Origin: Rotaria macrura
Taxonomy: Eukaryota > Rotifera > Eurotatoria > Philodinida > Philodinidae
Direction of reading: 5' to 3'
NCBI GenBank assembly: GCA_900239685.1
Contig: OENT01000326.1
Span: forward strand, 62,001 to 126,000
DNA length: 64,000 bases
Under the pieces are notes generated by a model. It was given only the letters and a program-made list of their open reading frames with translations. It was not told the DNA's origin and searched no databases. Shown in pieces: positions 21,901 through 35,303 of this stretch. The first letter of the stretch is position 1. Each line of letters opens with the position of its first letter. A program made the position numbers and the translations under genes.

Positions 21901-24900
21901 TAGGCAGCCTATTCAAATCATTCATTCGCTTGTGATAGATTTACTACTATGAGACAACAGTAAACGCTTAACTGAAATAAATCTATGAAGTCTGATAAAT
22001 TAATGTTTGCAATAGAAACTTTTTTTCGGCGATATTCGATATTTATCAATATTTTCTGAGTCTCTTGTTTCTTCTAAATTTGGTAATATGCCCGTTCTTC
22101 TGTTTTTATTTCGCGCAAAAAAAATTCCTATTTCACTGAATGGAATAGTTTCTAGGATCATGAAGAAAAACTCAGTAAAACCATTCATTATCATCCACAA
22201 GGAACGACACAGAAAAGTTTGACATCAATGTGTTTGACTTGAAATCGTTCTCTTCAGTAATTCTAACAACACACCCATCTCATTATCGAGTACATCGTCT
22301 ATGCAGCAGACGAAATTCAATTCTAGTTATCCATTAGCGATGATTTTTTTCGACGGTATTAGATAATCGTCACTGATTAGTTGATGGATTTCTCGTTTCC
22401 TTTGTCAAACATATGATTTTTTCATGGCAAGTACAAAAAGTACTTTTTTTCTCAGATATGATAGATATCAAACTGATCAGTATACTTACGTATATATGGA
22501 AGTATCAAATGAGTTGCTGATGCATCGACTATAAATAAATATAAAATTTTAAAAAAGTAATCCGTCATACAAAAGATTATACGATAGATAAATTAATCTA
22601 TTTTTTATTTTGAACTTTTTCTACATAAATAGTTCTTGGAAAGATGAAAATATCAAGTGCCGTACATTTATAGTCAATTTTGATACATTGCTTTGAAAGA
22701 TCTGAGCTACAATCTTTTGATGACAACGATTCATGATTAACTGCATGAATTCGGAATAATCAGAAGAAACGTATGGGCATTGAGTTTATGCTTCCAACGG
22801 GATTTCACATGTTGGCATACGTTTTTATCTTTGATTTTTCTCGTGAAAAACATACTGTAAAGTGATATTTAACGAGATGCTCAAATATTTACAAGTATAC
22901 TCATCATAGTCAAGTGAGTAACGAAGAAAACAATACTAGCTAATATTCGTCCGTTTCTTACCGTATGTTTGTCACAAATAATATCATTATAAACTTTCAT
23001 ATATATTGAGATTTCAAACAGTAACAGAAGAATAAAAGAAACCTCGTTTATAATCGACAGCCGGGTATCCAGTATTTTGGCATCTTGATGTTGACTCCAC
23101 GAACGTGAATCAGTGTACGAAAAAGAAACATATTTCTACGAAAAAAGATGCATGTGCAGCCGAAGACATCAGGTGAAAGTTGTACTTGCTTTTCACTATT
23201 ATACTTATCTTTAGTGTACACGCCCATGTTATTTGCTCTAATAATCATTGATTGATCTGTTTGGCAATAGGTATAATTACAAATACGTATGTAGTTTATT
23301 AGAGTAATCTCTATGACGTCGATGTAGTTATGATTTTTTCTTGGTTTCTATAATATTTTTACAAAATAAATCCACTATGAGTCAGAATATCAATTTCTAT
23401 GACAACAAAAGTATGTATTTGGCTATTGTATTTATCTCATTTGACAAAACAGTTTGTCATTTCTTTGAATTCTCCGATATTGCTTATAAAAAAGTAACCT
23501 AGGATTTCAGACGAATCCTCGAATGATGACAATAAAATTGTAAATTTTATCAGTGATTCATAAAAACAAATGTATCTATGCAACAGTATCAGTATCTTAA
23601 TACATTTTTTTGGAACATAGTGATTCGACATACGCAGTTACGCATGACTCATATGAAACAAAAGCGTTCGATGTTACGCATGTAAAAACTGCTGCTTGCT
23701 CATCCCTTGAGTTATTCATAAATATCAGACACCCGTCCATAAACATTAGTCTATGACAGAAACGAATACGTTCTATTATTTTGAGTCGTGTGAATCGAAA
23801 TATTAGGAAAGAATTTGAGTAATTATCTCAGACTATGTCAAACTCTTATTAATCAAATATAAAATTTATCGATAATTAGCATGTGTATGTATTGATATTG
23901 GTTAGAAATTCTTTTCGAACGAAAAAAAATCTCGCGGCTCATCATTCTACGATTAGACTGATGAGAATTAATTAAAATAAGCCCAATAGTTGATTGAATA
24001 CGTCCAGTTACTTATTTGTAGACTTGAAACTGGAGGGTATGTAATTGATGTCTAATGCGTTTTTTTGCAGAATAGTAGAATCAATGAAGATACTCGTTCG
24101 ATAAAAAGAACTAACCAATAATATTACAGAATGATTTTATGTTACTCGAATATTCGTATTCACCATTATTGTTTCGACAATTTATGATTTATATAAATGA
24201 CGATAATGGATAGTACATTAATATCCTGATAAAGAGCAGCAATTCAAGTATCATTGAGAATTCAGTGTCGGTTTTTACACTTCATATAATAGAAACATAT
24301 ATACCGAAGCCAATATGACAATGAATCCATCGATGGAAGCGACTTCTTTCTTGAAGTTTATGTCAATAGTTTTCGATAAATTAGAGAATAGTCGCTCCTA
24401 TGTAATTTTGTCAACATTGACGTAAGTCCATCCGTAAGTACCACATTACCAGAGATCATCACGCTACGCTGATGGTCTATAAAAAATCCTTGGAGGATTA
24501 ATACAAAGTCTCACGATTGAGCCACGCTTTTGTTCTTGCTGATTTCGAAATTGATTTATAGATTCAAATAGAAAGCTATGGTTTATACTTCATCTATTGA
24601 TGTTGAGCATTATGTTCAGACATTATTTACAAAGAGATTCTTTTCTATGAATGGTATCTTTGTCATCGAATTTTTTCTATTTGTTCTTATTTTCGTATAC
24701 GTTTCAGTGTTCAGGAGATTACTCAACTATGACTCTGTTCTCACAAAACACTGAAAGAAAAAAGATTCTCGATGTCCAGTATATAAAATGATGAACCAGC
24801 AAGTAAAGAGATGCCATGATTGTTATATTCACTGATCGTGAAATTTTACAGTGAATTTCTTCAACCAAACTCCATTAGTAAGCTTTGCATTTTATTTAAA

Positions 24901-25348
24901 TACCAACATTGCATCATATCAGAATCACTATGTCATCTTCAGTCCTCCCTGCCTTCATACGCAAGGCACCATTTTTCACTATATACGAATTACTTCAGAA
25001 AACCACGGGGCGTGTCGATAAATATTTACTTAAATGCGGGAAATAAAAATATCTTAATTAACAACAAAAAAGGCTAAATCTATTTATCAGAAATAATGTG
25101 AAGTCGACTCAAAGAGACTTATGAAATTCTACTCAAATAGTCGGATACAATTTCAGAATAGAACAATAAATTGAACTACTCTATAATATAAGTATGCCAT
25201 CTGCCGAAGGTCTAAAATTGATTGGTGTTATAATTCTGTGAACTGTCACACGCACGCACGCATATAGATAGATAGACTCGCTCGATATTTCTATCTGTCT
25301 GCACTCGTTTTCGTCAATATCTTGATAATATCCTGGAAGTATACTATC
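18942..25348. other. 6.4-kb intergenic stretch, no gene seen
   Basis: AT-rich DNA between the membrane protein gene and secernin. Open stretches of 60-104 codons exist on both strands (for example 19866-20180 and 20686-20916) but lack domain resemblance or supporting splice sites. A short 10-base inverted repeat (TAGGTAGAAG near 20176 and its complement near 20306), a hairpin with 9-bp stem AAACGTATG (about 22772-22826) and a short ACGC/GATA simple repeat (25251-25275) are the only structures noted. Confidence 0.5.
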
Positions 25349-27875
25349 ATGTCGAATTGGAATCTTCCTTATTCATGTGACACATTTGTGGTTTTGCCAC
25401 CACTAACAGATTCAAATTTTCGTATATTCGGCAAAAATTCTGATCGACCAGCAAATGAAGTTCAAGAAATTATTTTGGTTTCAAACGAGCCTACAAACGA
25501 TAATAAGGAACTTGTTCAAGTATAATATTTTAATTTCAAAATGGTCATCATTGAATTACAATTTGTTTTTCATTCAGTGTACCCATATTCAAATTCCACA
25601 AGTGCCAACAACGTACCGATGCATACTATCGAAACCAGCTTGGTGTTGGGGCGCAGAAATAGGCGCTAATGAACATGGTCTATGTATTGGTAACGAAGCT
25701 GTATTTTCGAAAGTACCATATGAAACACGAAAGCCTGCATTGACTGGTCTCGATATTGTTCGGTTAGTAGTTAATATTACTAAATTCTTATCTGAAATCG
25801 ATCGTGTGAATTAAAATGTATCACTGCAGATTTAACTACAATTCGATTCGTTTGATTTTTGTAATAGAAGTTCAGGAGAAAAATATTGGAAGTCTTCTAA
25901 TCAATGAAATGAGATGCAAGTTAATATTTCTTAGAAATATGAATAGTTCATCATTTGAAATGGTCCATAATATAACTTATTGTCAAGGGAATAAACGAAG
26001 ATGTATTGTAAATGAGTTCTTTGCATCTTATATAACAGATACAGCCATGAATGTAAGAAAAAGTAATTAAATCTTATATGGATTGTTTCAGACTTTAATG
26101 AACGATGAAAAGGTTTTATTGCTTTTTTTTGCATAGACATGAATAAAATGCAAAACGCTTCACGATACATTCTACGACATAATTTGCATTTATATTAAAA
26201 TTTTTACTTGGAGCAAACTCTTAAAAAATATCTCTCATAAAAGCCTATGGAGTATTTGTAAATTCTATCAAGTTTTAAATCGTCTAGAAGTACTTTAAAA
26301 AAGAAATTGTACTCTAATGATACTCTTCTTCAATTATCTTGATATTGAAAATCAAAATAGATTTGTACTTCAATTAATCTAGATATACACTCTGACATGC
26401 TAACTATACATATTGATGTTGTTGCTGAAGAATTTATGGATAGAATGAAATAAATAGTTTTTAAACATACTGCATACAATAGGAATTGTTATCTTGCTTT
26501 TTACCTAAACTCATGCAGTGTAAACTGATGTTATCTTTGGTATCATACTATTATGAAAAGTTTTACTTTTCAATAATAATTGTTTTTTGCATTAACTTTT
26601 TCATAATTTTCACCGCAACTTTGTAATACAAAACAAATCATTACAGTGATCATTGTTTTTCAAAAATGAAGATTTTTGAGTTTTCCAATGCCACACTACG
26701 TGCCATTGGAGCTATTCTTCGTGTGTTGAAAACTGTAATTAGTGAATTCCCATGATGAATGCTATATAGTATGCTGTAAATATTCTAAAGATACTTTCAA
26801 GAGATTTTACATCGCTTCGATAGCTTAGCATTGATAAATGAGTTGCTACATTTGATAGTGTAGACGACCGAGAATTTTCAAAACTAAAAATTACAATGAA
26901 TTTTGTTTTCCAGATTAGCATTAGAACGTGCTAAAACTGCTCGATCAGCTGTTGAAATAATTGGTCAATTACTTGAACAATATGGTCAAGGTGGACCTTG
27001 TTTTCATGCAAGTGCGAATATTACTTATGGCTATGATAATAGTTTCCTTGTTGTCGATGCCGAAGACGCATGGAGTATTGAAACATGTGATCACGTTTGG
27101 GTTGCGAAACAAATTAAAGGTAAACATGAATCATTTTTTTAAAATAAATGTACCGACGAACGCCGACTTATCTTTCTTAACTTTAGAAGGATACTATAGC
27201 ATGTCAAACCTATATTCGATTGAAGACGATTATAATCTTCAATCAAATAATTTAGAACAATTTACTAAAGAAAATAATCTATGGGATGGAAAAGATAAAT
27301 TGAATTTTGCTCAAGTTTTTCAAGGTCCATCGCCATGTACGGATGCGCGATTTAAAGCTGGTCGTAAATTGCTCGAAAATTTGACGAAGAATAGTAACTT
27401 TTCAATTTTCGATATGATATCAATTTTACGCGATGATCAAGCTGGCATTTGTGTATTCGACCAAGTTCGAGGTGTACGCACAACAAGTTCTCAAGTTTCT
27501 GTTTTAACATCGAATAAACAAGCTCAAATTGATGCTTGCCATTTCTTAACTGGCACACCAAATCCAAAGCAATCCTTATTTAAACCATTCATATTTGCAA
27601 ATAATGTACAATTAGGTTCACTCACGGTTTCATCTTCCGAAGATATAACATCACAACGTACGCATCCATTATATTCAGCACATCAGAAAGTTAAATGGGA
27701 AAATATCGATCAGAAACGTTTACAAGATTTTGAACATGAAGGTATTATGGAGATAATTAGTAAACTTAAATCATTCGACAATAATAATATCGATACATAC
27801 GATACATTATTTTATGATGCTGCATCAGCAGAAATGGAATTATTACGAGAAAATTCATCTACAAAACGTTCTTAA
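25349..27875 (+). CDS. SCRN: Secernin (C69-family peptidase-like), about 416 aa
   Basis: Secernins are cytosolic proteins of the N-terminal-nucleophile C69 dipeptidase family; mammalian secernin-1 is linked to exocytosis. Four exons: 25349-25519, 25578-25762, 26914-27119, 27187-27875; phases fit and all introns are GT-AG (58, 1151 and 67 bp). [18 protein letters not shown] places the family's nucleophile candidate at Cys10, and [15 protein letters not shown] is the signature that follows. Exon 2 ([33 protein letters not shown]) and exon 3 ([33 protein letters not shown]) match conserved blocks; exon 4 carries the C-terminal half ([30 protein letters not shown]). The length fits the family (about 410-425). 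No signal peptide. The 1.15-kb intron 2 is much longer than the others. AATAAA lies near 28050. Confidence 0.95.
25763..26913 (+). other. 1.15-kb second intron of secernin
   Basis: Runs from the donor CG|GTTAGTAG to the acceptor TTTTCCAG. Open stretches inside it (25816-26070 plus, 25931-26170 minus) look fortuitous. Nothing else was seen. Confidence 0.7.
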
Positions 27876-29066
27876 ATCTTTAATAGTTTGCTTAATTTTA
27901 TGGAACATTAGTCATGTATTATTTGTAACAGTAGTCGTTAAAAATATTCTTTATTACATTTGCATTTCAAAGTATTTAAATAAGCACATATAAATATATT
28001 TGCGCTGATTATTTCCGACTTATCTAAGCTCTTGTATGAAATATATCCGAAATAAATTCTTGATTATGTTAACTAAAGTATTCGATTCATGAGCAATGTA
28101 TGTCTTCTAGAATAAATGATGATACTAATATTTTAACGTATTCATGATCATGGGACTTTTCGCATAAATCATTTTTAGGGACAGAAACACTTTCATAGTT
28201 TTGTGTTCTATAGAAATGTACATGTCTCTATTTGACATGTACCAACCATAGGAGAATTCAAGTTTTTAACGATTCCGATCATGAAGAGAAAATTAGTATT
28301 AGAGATCATAATTCAAGCATATGACTCGATTATAATTGAAGAAAACGTTTTTAGGAAAGAAAATATCAACCGTTGAATGTAGAAGAATGTTTTTCACACT
28401 GTTACGTGCATCAATTTTGAAATAATTTTCTTTGAATCGATAAAAAATGATGCCATTTCCTAAAACTGGATAATCTGCTGGAAACCACAACATGTTCATA
28501 TTCAATAGACAACGCTTCTATCACAATCCTCTTGAGATTCATATGTAAAGTCGAATATAAATAGTAGCGCTAATCACATAGAGATGGTTTTATTCAATCC
28601 TCTATTGAATATATGTCTTCATGGTTGGTTTTATTTGATTTTCAGACAAACTTCTAAGAAAATAATGGTCATGTCATGTTGAAATTTCATGAATTTACGG
28701 TATATGTTAATGTATCAACGAGTTCTAACATCATTTGTAAAAATAATCATTGCTGAGCAATGTCAATTGAAAAACTTTAACAAATGTTCGAGTTCTTGTT
28801 TTTCTTGAAACTAAATACTCTGTGAGAGAAGATGATTATGTTTAATTAAAAACATCTTCACTGTTGTTGTATTCAAACAAATATGAAAAACAAAAAAGCC
28901 TACTATCTTGAACTGAAATTGCTTCTAGGTTTATAAGATTGTTACAAAATGCTTTGTTCGGGTTGTTTCAAATTTTGAAGTATTTCGTTTGGCACAATAG
29001 TATTAAAGATATGAATGGATTCCAAACTTTGCAACTATTGACATATTGATTGGATGAAGTTCATAA

Positions 29067-29267
29067 TCACTGTTGTTCAGTATATCGATACTTCAACGTA
29101 CATTTATTCCAGATATGACGCGTTTCTTTCACTTGTAGATCTATCTCCGCTTTCTGTATCCTTAGTATATGTAGTGCTTTATTTAGGTGGTTTTCAAAAT
29201 TATGTTTGTTCAGTAGCATTTCTGGACCAGTAGATGACCAAAAACAAGTATTACAATATGCAGACAC
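29067..29267 (-). other. Short coding-like frame, unknown
   Basis: A 66-codon open stretch reading SAYCNTCFWSSTGPEMLLNK and on into a charged, helical part (RIQKAEIDLQVKETRHIWNK). Its composition is more protein-like than its neighbours, with a CxxC pair. It has no ATG at its start and no clear splice partner. It may be an isolated exon, a decayed fragment or chance. Confidence 0.2.
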
Positions 29268-30164
29268 TCACGGTGTTCAATGCAAAAAGAAATATTTGTG
29301 GGAAAGATTTTATGCATGATTACCCTCAACAGGTTCCTCAAAAAACTTGTTCGTTATTCGATCAAAGAAAAAACAACAGATCAACATAAAAAAGACCTAG
29401 AATCCTCAGATCTATGCGATAAAAATTGACAGATGGATACTAATTGAGATTTCGATGACATTCTTATAATCAAATCAATAGAAATCTTCACATATTTAGA
29501 CATCTAATGAAACAACAACTTGAAAACTCGCCCAACTACACTAAAAATGGCAATGAGAATATCTGTAACAAAATTTAATGTTCAACTGATACCAGATTTT
29601 CTTAATCATTTGATTTAGTCAAAAACATACCGAGAATCCCAGCAACGGCACATCTACTGATGTGCGCTGTTGTCAAATCTTCTTATATCTTCCACACAGT
29701 TGACACAATTTAATTCACAATACTTATGTAGTCACATTTCAAGAAAATTCATTTAGAGGTGAGAATCAACGATTGTAAAATTCATCTTCGAAACACGATG
29801 ATGTTGTCGACACTGCTTCAGATTTCAATGATATAAAAAATTAAAGAACATGACTTGTTCTTTGAGCGCACTAGCAAACAAAAATATCGATATTTGTCAC
29901 TAGCCAACTGAACTGAAAGCGGAGTCCCTTTGTATTAAACATCGTAGAGTAGGATAGTAACAAGTTTTTCTCTTAGATTTAAAAAGTTGTAACGCTTGAC
30001 TATTCGTACCTATCTAAACTGTGAATATCAATACTACAAAATTTGAAAACTTTTACGAGCTCTTTAATAATAAACGCTCTTTGGAATTCTCTTTGTCCTT
30101 CAGTGAATCTTGAGATATTTCAAAATGTTATTTTAATTCATGTACGAAGTATTTCTACATCATC

Positions 30165-30335
30165 ATGAGTGAAGTCACTGTAAATCGCCCTTCCCATAGG
30201 GTGCAAAGGAAATCGATTAGTTTTCAGAGAAGAAAGTTTTGGTACTCAGCTGACTACTCTGCCAAGCGTCTTTGGGATCGTGGAAAAAAACCTTGCAGTT
30301 GTCGTCCATCATTTAATTACATATTTGTCTATTAA
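30165..30335 (+). other. Small basic open frame, 56 aa, unknown
   Basis: ATG to stop, reading MSEVTVNRPSHRVQRKSISF followed by an Arg/Lys/Trp/Cys-containing tail (WDRGKKPCSCRPS). Composition differs from surrounding AT-rich DNA. No homologous family is recognised and no promoter or splice evidence is visible. It may be a fragment of a decayed gene. Confidence 0.2.
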
Positions 30336-33051
30336 TCAATGTTGAGAAAATGATCGTACTCACCAGATGATTACCTGCGAATTCGAATAACAAGAGCTTT
30401 CAAGTCAGTACAAGTACTTATGGAACTTTAGAAGATACCGTTTAAGTTTAACTGATCATCTGATGCCAATATTGCCATGATAATAAGTAAACTCTTGATG
30501 TCCTCTAAGGATTCGCACGGAGAACCACACACTACATTACTCCGAATCTGTAGACAGGTCTCAAGAGAATCTGTTATAGCTTACTGAAATGCCTAGGAAA
30601 TGTCCTAACCTTTTCTTCATAATACAAGGATGGTGTCGCGAGAATGGCACCTGGAGTCCTTCATGGATTCTTTGAAGATCGGAAACAATCAGACAGAACA
30701 TCATAAAGTTACTTTCGAGATCTTGAAAAGGTCATGTGCAGATCATATGTGATAACTTAAAGATTCTCTCGACATTAAATTTGAGACGCCTGAAAAATAT
30801 CCTAATAACGCTAAGAAAACTTTTTCAGGTTCTCATTAACATGTTATCCAAGGCCTATGAGGATAGTAAGTACTTCTGCATTCATGTTTTCTGAAAATTT
30901 CAAGACGCCACCCAAAAACGCATCGAAGAAGTTGTTAAAGTCATGTCATCATCATCAGTAGAAATCCTAAAAACTTAGAGAGTTGAATAGGTGTGATGAC
31001 TATCATTGGTTTAAATTCGTTCTTATAAGAAATTCTCTTTATCTTAATACACGTAGAAGAATATTCGAGATAAATTTTAAACAAATCTAATTGCCTCCCA
31101 GAACCTGTACAAATGAATAAAACAATAATTGAATTATATTTTTATTATGAGAAGTCATACCAGATCTGAGAGATGAGGAAGATTATCAATTCTAGATTAC
31201 TTTCATTTTTCCAGTAAGACAGTTAACTAAATAGATAAAGTTCTATTGCATTGTATAGATTATTTTGAAAAATACTAAACATTATTAACCATAAAACGTG
31301 TACACTTGACATATTCTTGCACATAATCAATTTATTCGATATGAAATTTAATGTACTAATCACCAATATATTTTACTAGTATTGAAATATTTTAATAATA
31401 ATTATCTTGTCATGTTTTTAATTAAAAACTCTTTTATAATCACAATATAGTTCCATTATTTTCAGCTTCTTCATGAAACTCTTCACAATGGCGTTCTATC
31501 AGGATTAAAGACTTGTACACAATTATTTTTATAATTTTATCAATGGAATACGAAGCAAAGACAAATGATGGCCAATCTGAATGTGTTAGCTTCTATCCTA
31601 AGATCTATGCTAGATCACTTGTGTTTCAAATGTTAACCTAGTGATATTATTGAGCAAGGTCCAAACTAATTAACCCCCTCCCCCCCCCGATCTCTTCTGT
31701 CAAAAATCTGCTTTGCTCGCAGAACAATCAGTCTTTCTGAAATTTTCAGAAGATGTGTGTTCAAGCCAATAATGCTTATAATAGAAGTTTCAGTCTAAAA
31801 ATCCTGAATTCTTCAACAGTTATCCATGTATAAAGAATAAGAAGGTAGCTCCTTGTCCCCCTCGATTTCTTCCCAAATTCAATGCTCGAGATTTGGAGTT
31901 AGAGTTCAGTTTTAGTCAACGCGTGCTGCTAATTCTTAACGGAGTACGATTTGTTTTTCAATTCTTCCTTGTGAATTTTTTATGTCATTTTTTTCCTGAA
32001 AAGTTAATAAAATTCGTGTTCTACTAGAAAAAATAAGATCAAATATCAACATTTCAGTATAGAAGAACAGTAGAGGAAACGCATCGATTACAGTGTATCC
32101 CATATTGTTGGCTATACCGAATCAAGCTTAGACTTCTATGGATTTGTACGAAGTCTGAATTTTAGGAAAAGAAAATCATAAGATGTTCTATGAAGAGAAT
32201 AGAGCATAGGGAAAAAAGGATTGCGAGTCTTTGGAAAAAGAACATCAATCATTTGCCAATCACTACGATGTTGTGAAAAGGATAAACTTAATCTATATCT
32301 TGAAAACTCCGTTTCCTCTAATTATCACCATCGGGCTTATAACAGCAGGCGCTTGTTTTAACAGTATTTTATCGAAATAACTACGTGATTAAATGTATAT
32401 TGATATGAAAAGTACTATACAACGGAAGTTTACTTGTATCAAGCATCTCAGACCAAGGTTTTTCACACATGTTTTCTAAATTCTCGAATATGAGAAAATC
32501 TTAGAAAAAAGCTCAACAAGCAACAATAACTAACAATTAAAAACAAACTCAATTTTCCTTATTCCAGCAACATATCAGTAAATCTTGTGTGAAACCAAGA
32601 AAAACCACACACATTTCGATAAATCATACGATTTTACAAAGTAGACAACAAAGGCTACTCAACAACTTGATAATCTCAAAACAGATTGTTTAATTAAAAT
32701 CACATGTCTTGTTAGAGAACAAGGGGCTTAAGAATTCTCTTCAGTAATAAAGTCTGCTTCGCATGATCAAAGCTATAGTCGTTTAGTTCTTGAAATAAAT
32801 GTTCTGGATTTTCGTTCGCCTGAACTGAAGTAAGAATTCAATTTGTTCAAATCTTTTACCATTTACAATGTAACATACAAAACAGATGACATAAATATAT
32901 ATATGTATTATAATCTGAACAAGTTCTGAAGGAAGTAAAACGACGTCTTCAGAGATTATTAGTTTATAATCATCATTAGTTTACACTTTCAGATGAAGTG
33001 AAAAATTATTTTTCAAAGTACTTTTGAATGAAGATGATATAGAGAAAGATA

Positions 33052-33070
33052 AATATATATATATATATAT
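33052..33070. repeat. AT dinucleotide run
   Basis: About nine AT units in the large gene-free stretch. Confidence 0.8.
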
Positions 33071-34337
33071 GCGTAAATTATAACTTATTGGTATAATTGA
33101 TGTAAAAAATGAAACTAGGCCGACATAGGCATTTATATGTCCATTTTATTATAATCTAGGTCTTTACTATAGAGTAAAATCTTCCTAGTATTTCATAGAA
33201 TATTGAGGAAGATACACACATCGCAGATCTATTGACGTTTTCTCACTAGTGTCATTTACTGCTAAGTTAGGCGTTGAATTGGTTTTTATGCGATTTGTTG
33301 ATAAAAAAAGAATGAAAGTAATCGTACAATCATCTATTGAAAGCAGATCTAGGTTCATAGAATGTGACTATGCTTGATTAAGGCCCAGTAACAATTTATG
33401 ATATGGTTTTTCTATGTGTTTGAAAATTATATGATGGTAAAAAGTCTAACATAACTTTGTTTAGAACTCGAGTTTATTTTCAAGAACAAACTGCGTAAAA
33501 GGTTATAAAAACAGTTCCCTTGTTCTAATTGTCATTTAAAATCCTATTCATCTGTGAAATTAGCAAATATTATAGTATCAAACAGCTATCATTCTGTTTT
33601 TTTTTCGTAGTATCTTAGAAATTAAGTCGACTTTGAGAACGATTCCGAAAATGAAACGAATTCAATAGTATCTGATGCAATTCAATTTTTTCTAATATCG
33701 GTTAGAATGTTTTACGTGAAAAGCGTTTTTCTACATGTTTGCCATGCGATATAAATGTCTCAATATCAGAAAGACATAGAAAACTGTAATTAATACTGAT
33801 TGTAGAACTTCAGGAACTTGATTTAAAGTAAAAGTTTGAATGAAAACGAACAAGTGGTCTTTTAGCAACTTATGTACAAAGTAATTTTGAACATGTCCTT
33901 CTAAATAATGAATGGATATCTATCTTATAGAAAAAGATCTCATTATTTTAATAAGAAAACAATTATTAAGGCAAAGCAAGTTTTTAGCAGTTGTTTACTA
34001 ATTAAGTTCTCTATGTTTTACATATCCTTGAACATGTTTGTCTTAGGACTAAGTTGAAGTATAACAATCTTCTATACAAAAGTGATATGGAGTGTATGAT
34101 ATAGAACGTCGAGTGCTAGAAACCATAGAAAAAAGAGATGCGACCGAAGGAGATATATTTATTAGTAGAACATTGGATGTTGTACAAAATTAGTTATCCA
34201 TTATTTTTTCCTTTTCTTCGACTGTTCAAAAAAATAATTAGTCAAATATAACCAACATCTCAATGGTATCCAAAATTCATAATTCAATCATACATTTTGT
34301 TCCTTAAATATCATGATTATGTCTGACATAACATTTT

Positions 34338-34496
34338 AAGTAAAAATGAATAAATAACAGCTGCTAGAAAAATATCATTGTTAAAATGAAAGAAATTTTA
34401 AATTTCGCAATTATTCGACGCCTCGATGATCTATGTCATCATTTTCTAGAATAATTATGCCATCGTGACCCGACAGTTGAGCCTTATTTGGTTAAT
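34338..34496 (+). repeat. Left arm of diverged inverted repeat A
   Basis: By hand alignment about 80 percent identical to the reverse complement of 35143-35303 over some 145-160 nt with one or two small gaps. Shared blocks include AACAGCTGCT, GCAATT.TTCGAC, TTTTCTAGAATAA and GTGACCCG.CAGTTGAG. The arms enclose about 650 bp with no open frame of note. Such arms could be terminal inverted repeats of an old non-autonomous DNA transposon, or a fold-back duplication. Confidence 0.75.
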
Positions 34497-35142
34497 TAAA
34501 TGAGAAAAATATCTAAATCCGTATGCATGGCATGCACCATCTTATCTGCATGTTGATTCGCTGGTATTGAACTCCTCGATTAAGACAATCATGTTTATTT
34601 ATTGAGCCGAAGAAACGTTTCAAGCGATTATTTATTAGTTGTTCATCTAATCTTCATTCATACTTCTCTTGCTATATTATTTTTGCATAATGTTAACTTA
34701 AAAATCTGTCAGAAACACGCATCAGTTCCTGTTGCGTGAATGCCATTATTATTGTGCTAAAAAAATCTCACTTAATTTGACGTTGCTACAGAAATAACTG
34801 TGCTAGCCGTGTGTGGGTATCAATGTATGTGAACAGAATACTCTCCAAACTTTCCCGTAGGTAAATAAATTCATCAGGTAGAAATAGGTGATCGACTCTT
34901 CGGGATTTTACAATAGGCATTGTTTAATAACAATACAGTTAGACAGAATAGTAATGGATACTAAGTTAAAATTAAAATAAAATAATTTGAAAAAACTGAC
35001 TCGTTTCTGTAGAGATAGCTAATTTAGCTATGAAAAACTATAATAGAGAGTCATCGATCTCATAGGAATATGTTGTATGTTTCTATCTACTGATTTTGAG
35101 TTGAAAACAAATCGATCAAGTATGGATTTTGCTTCTTCTGTA

Positions 35143-35303
35143 TTCAATCAATGAAGACTCAACTGACGGGTCACTGTGCCATTATTATTCTAGAAAAATG
35201 ATGATAAAGTTCATCGAAGTGTCGAACAATTGCAAAGCTTAAAATATCTTTCAATTAAATGATGACATTTTTCAAGCAGCTGTTATATATTTATTTCTAC
35301 TTG
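35143..35303 (-). repeat. Right arm of diverged inverted repeat A
   Basis: The partner of 34338-34496 in reverse orientation, with matching blocks CTCAACTGACGGGTCAC, TTATTCTAGAAAA and AGCAGCTGTT. Similarity ends near 35143 on the inner side and fades past 35303 on the outer side. Confidence 0.75.

Noticed and set aside
26961-27186. Alternative long frame running through the secernin intron at 27120
   Set aside because: The upstream part is out of frame with conserved secernin sequence; splicing 27119 to 27187 restores the family sequence exactly.
35198-35275. ATGATGA motifs suggestive of a C/D snoRNA
   Set aside because: No matching D box (CTGA) or terminal stem at the right spacing; the motifs lie in an arm of inverted repeat A.
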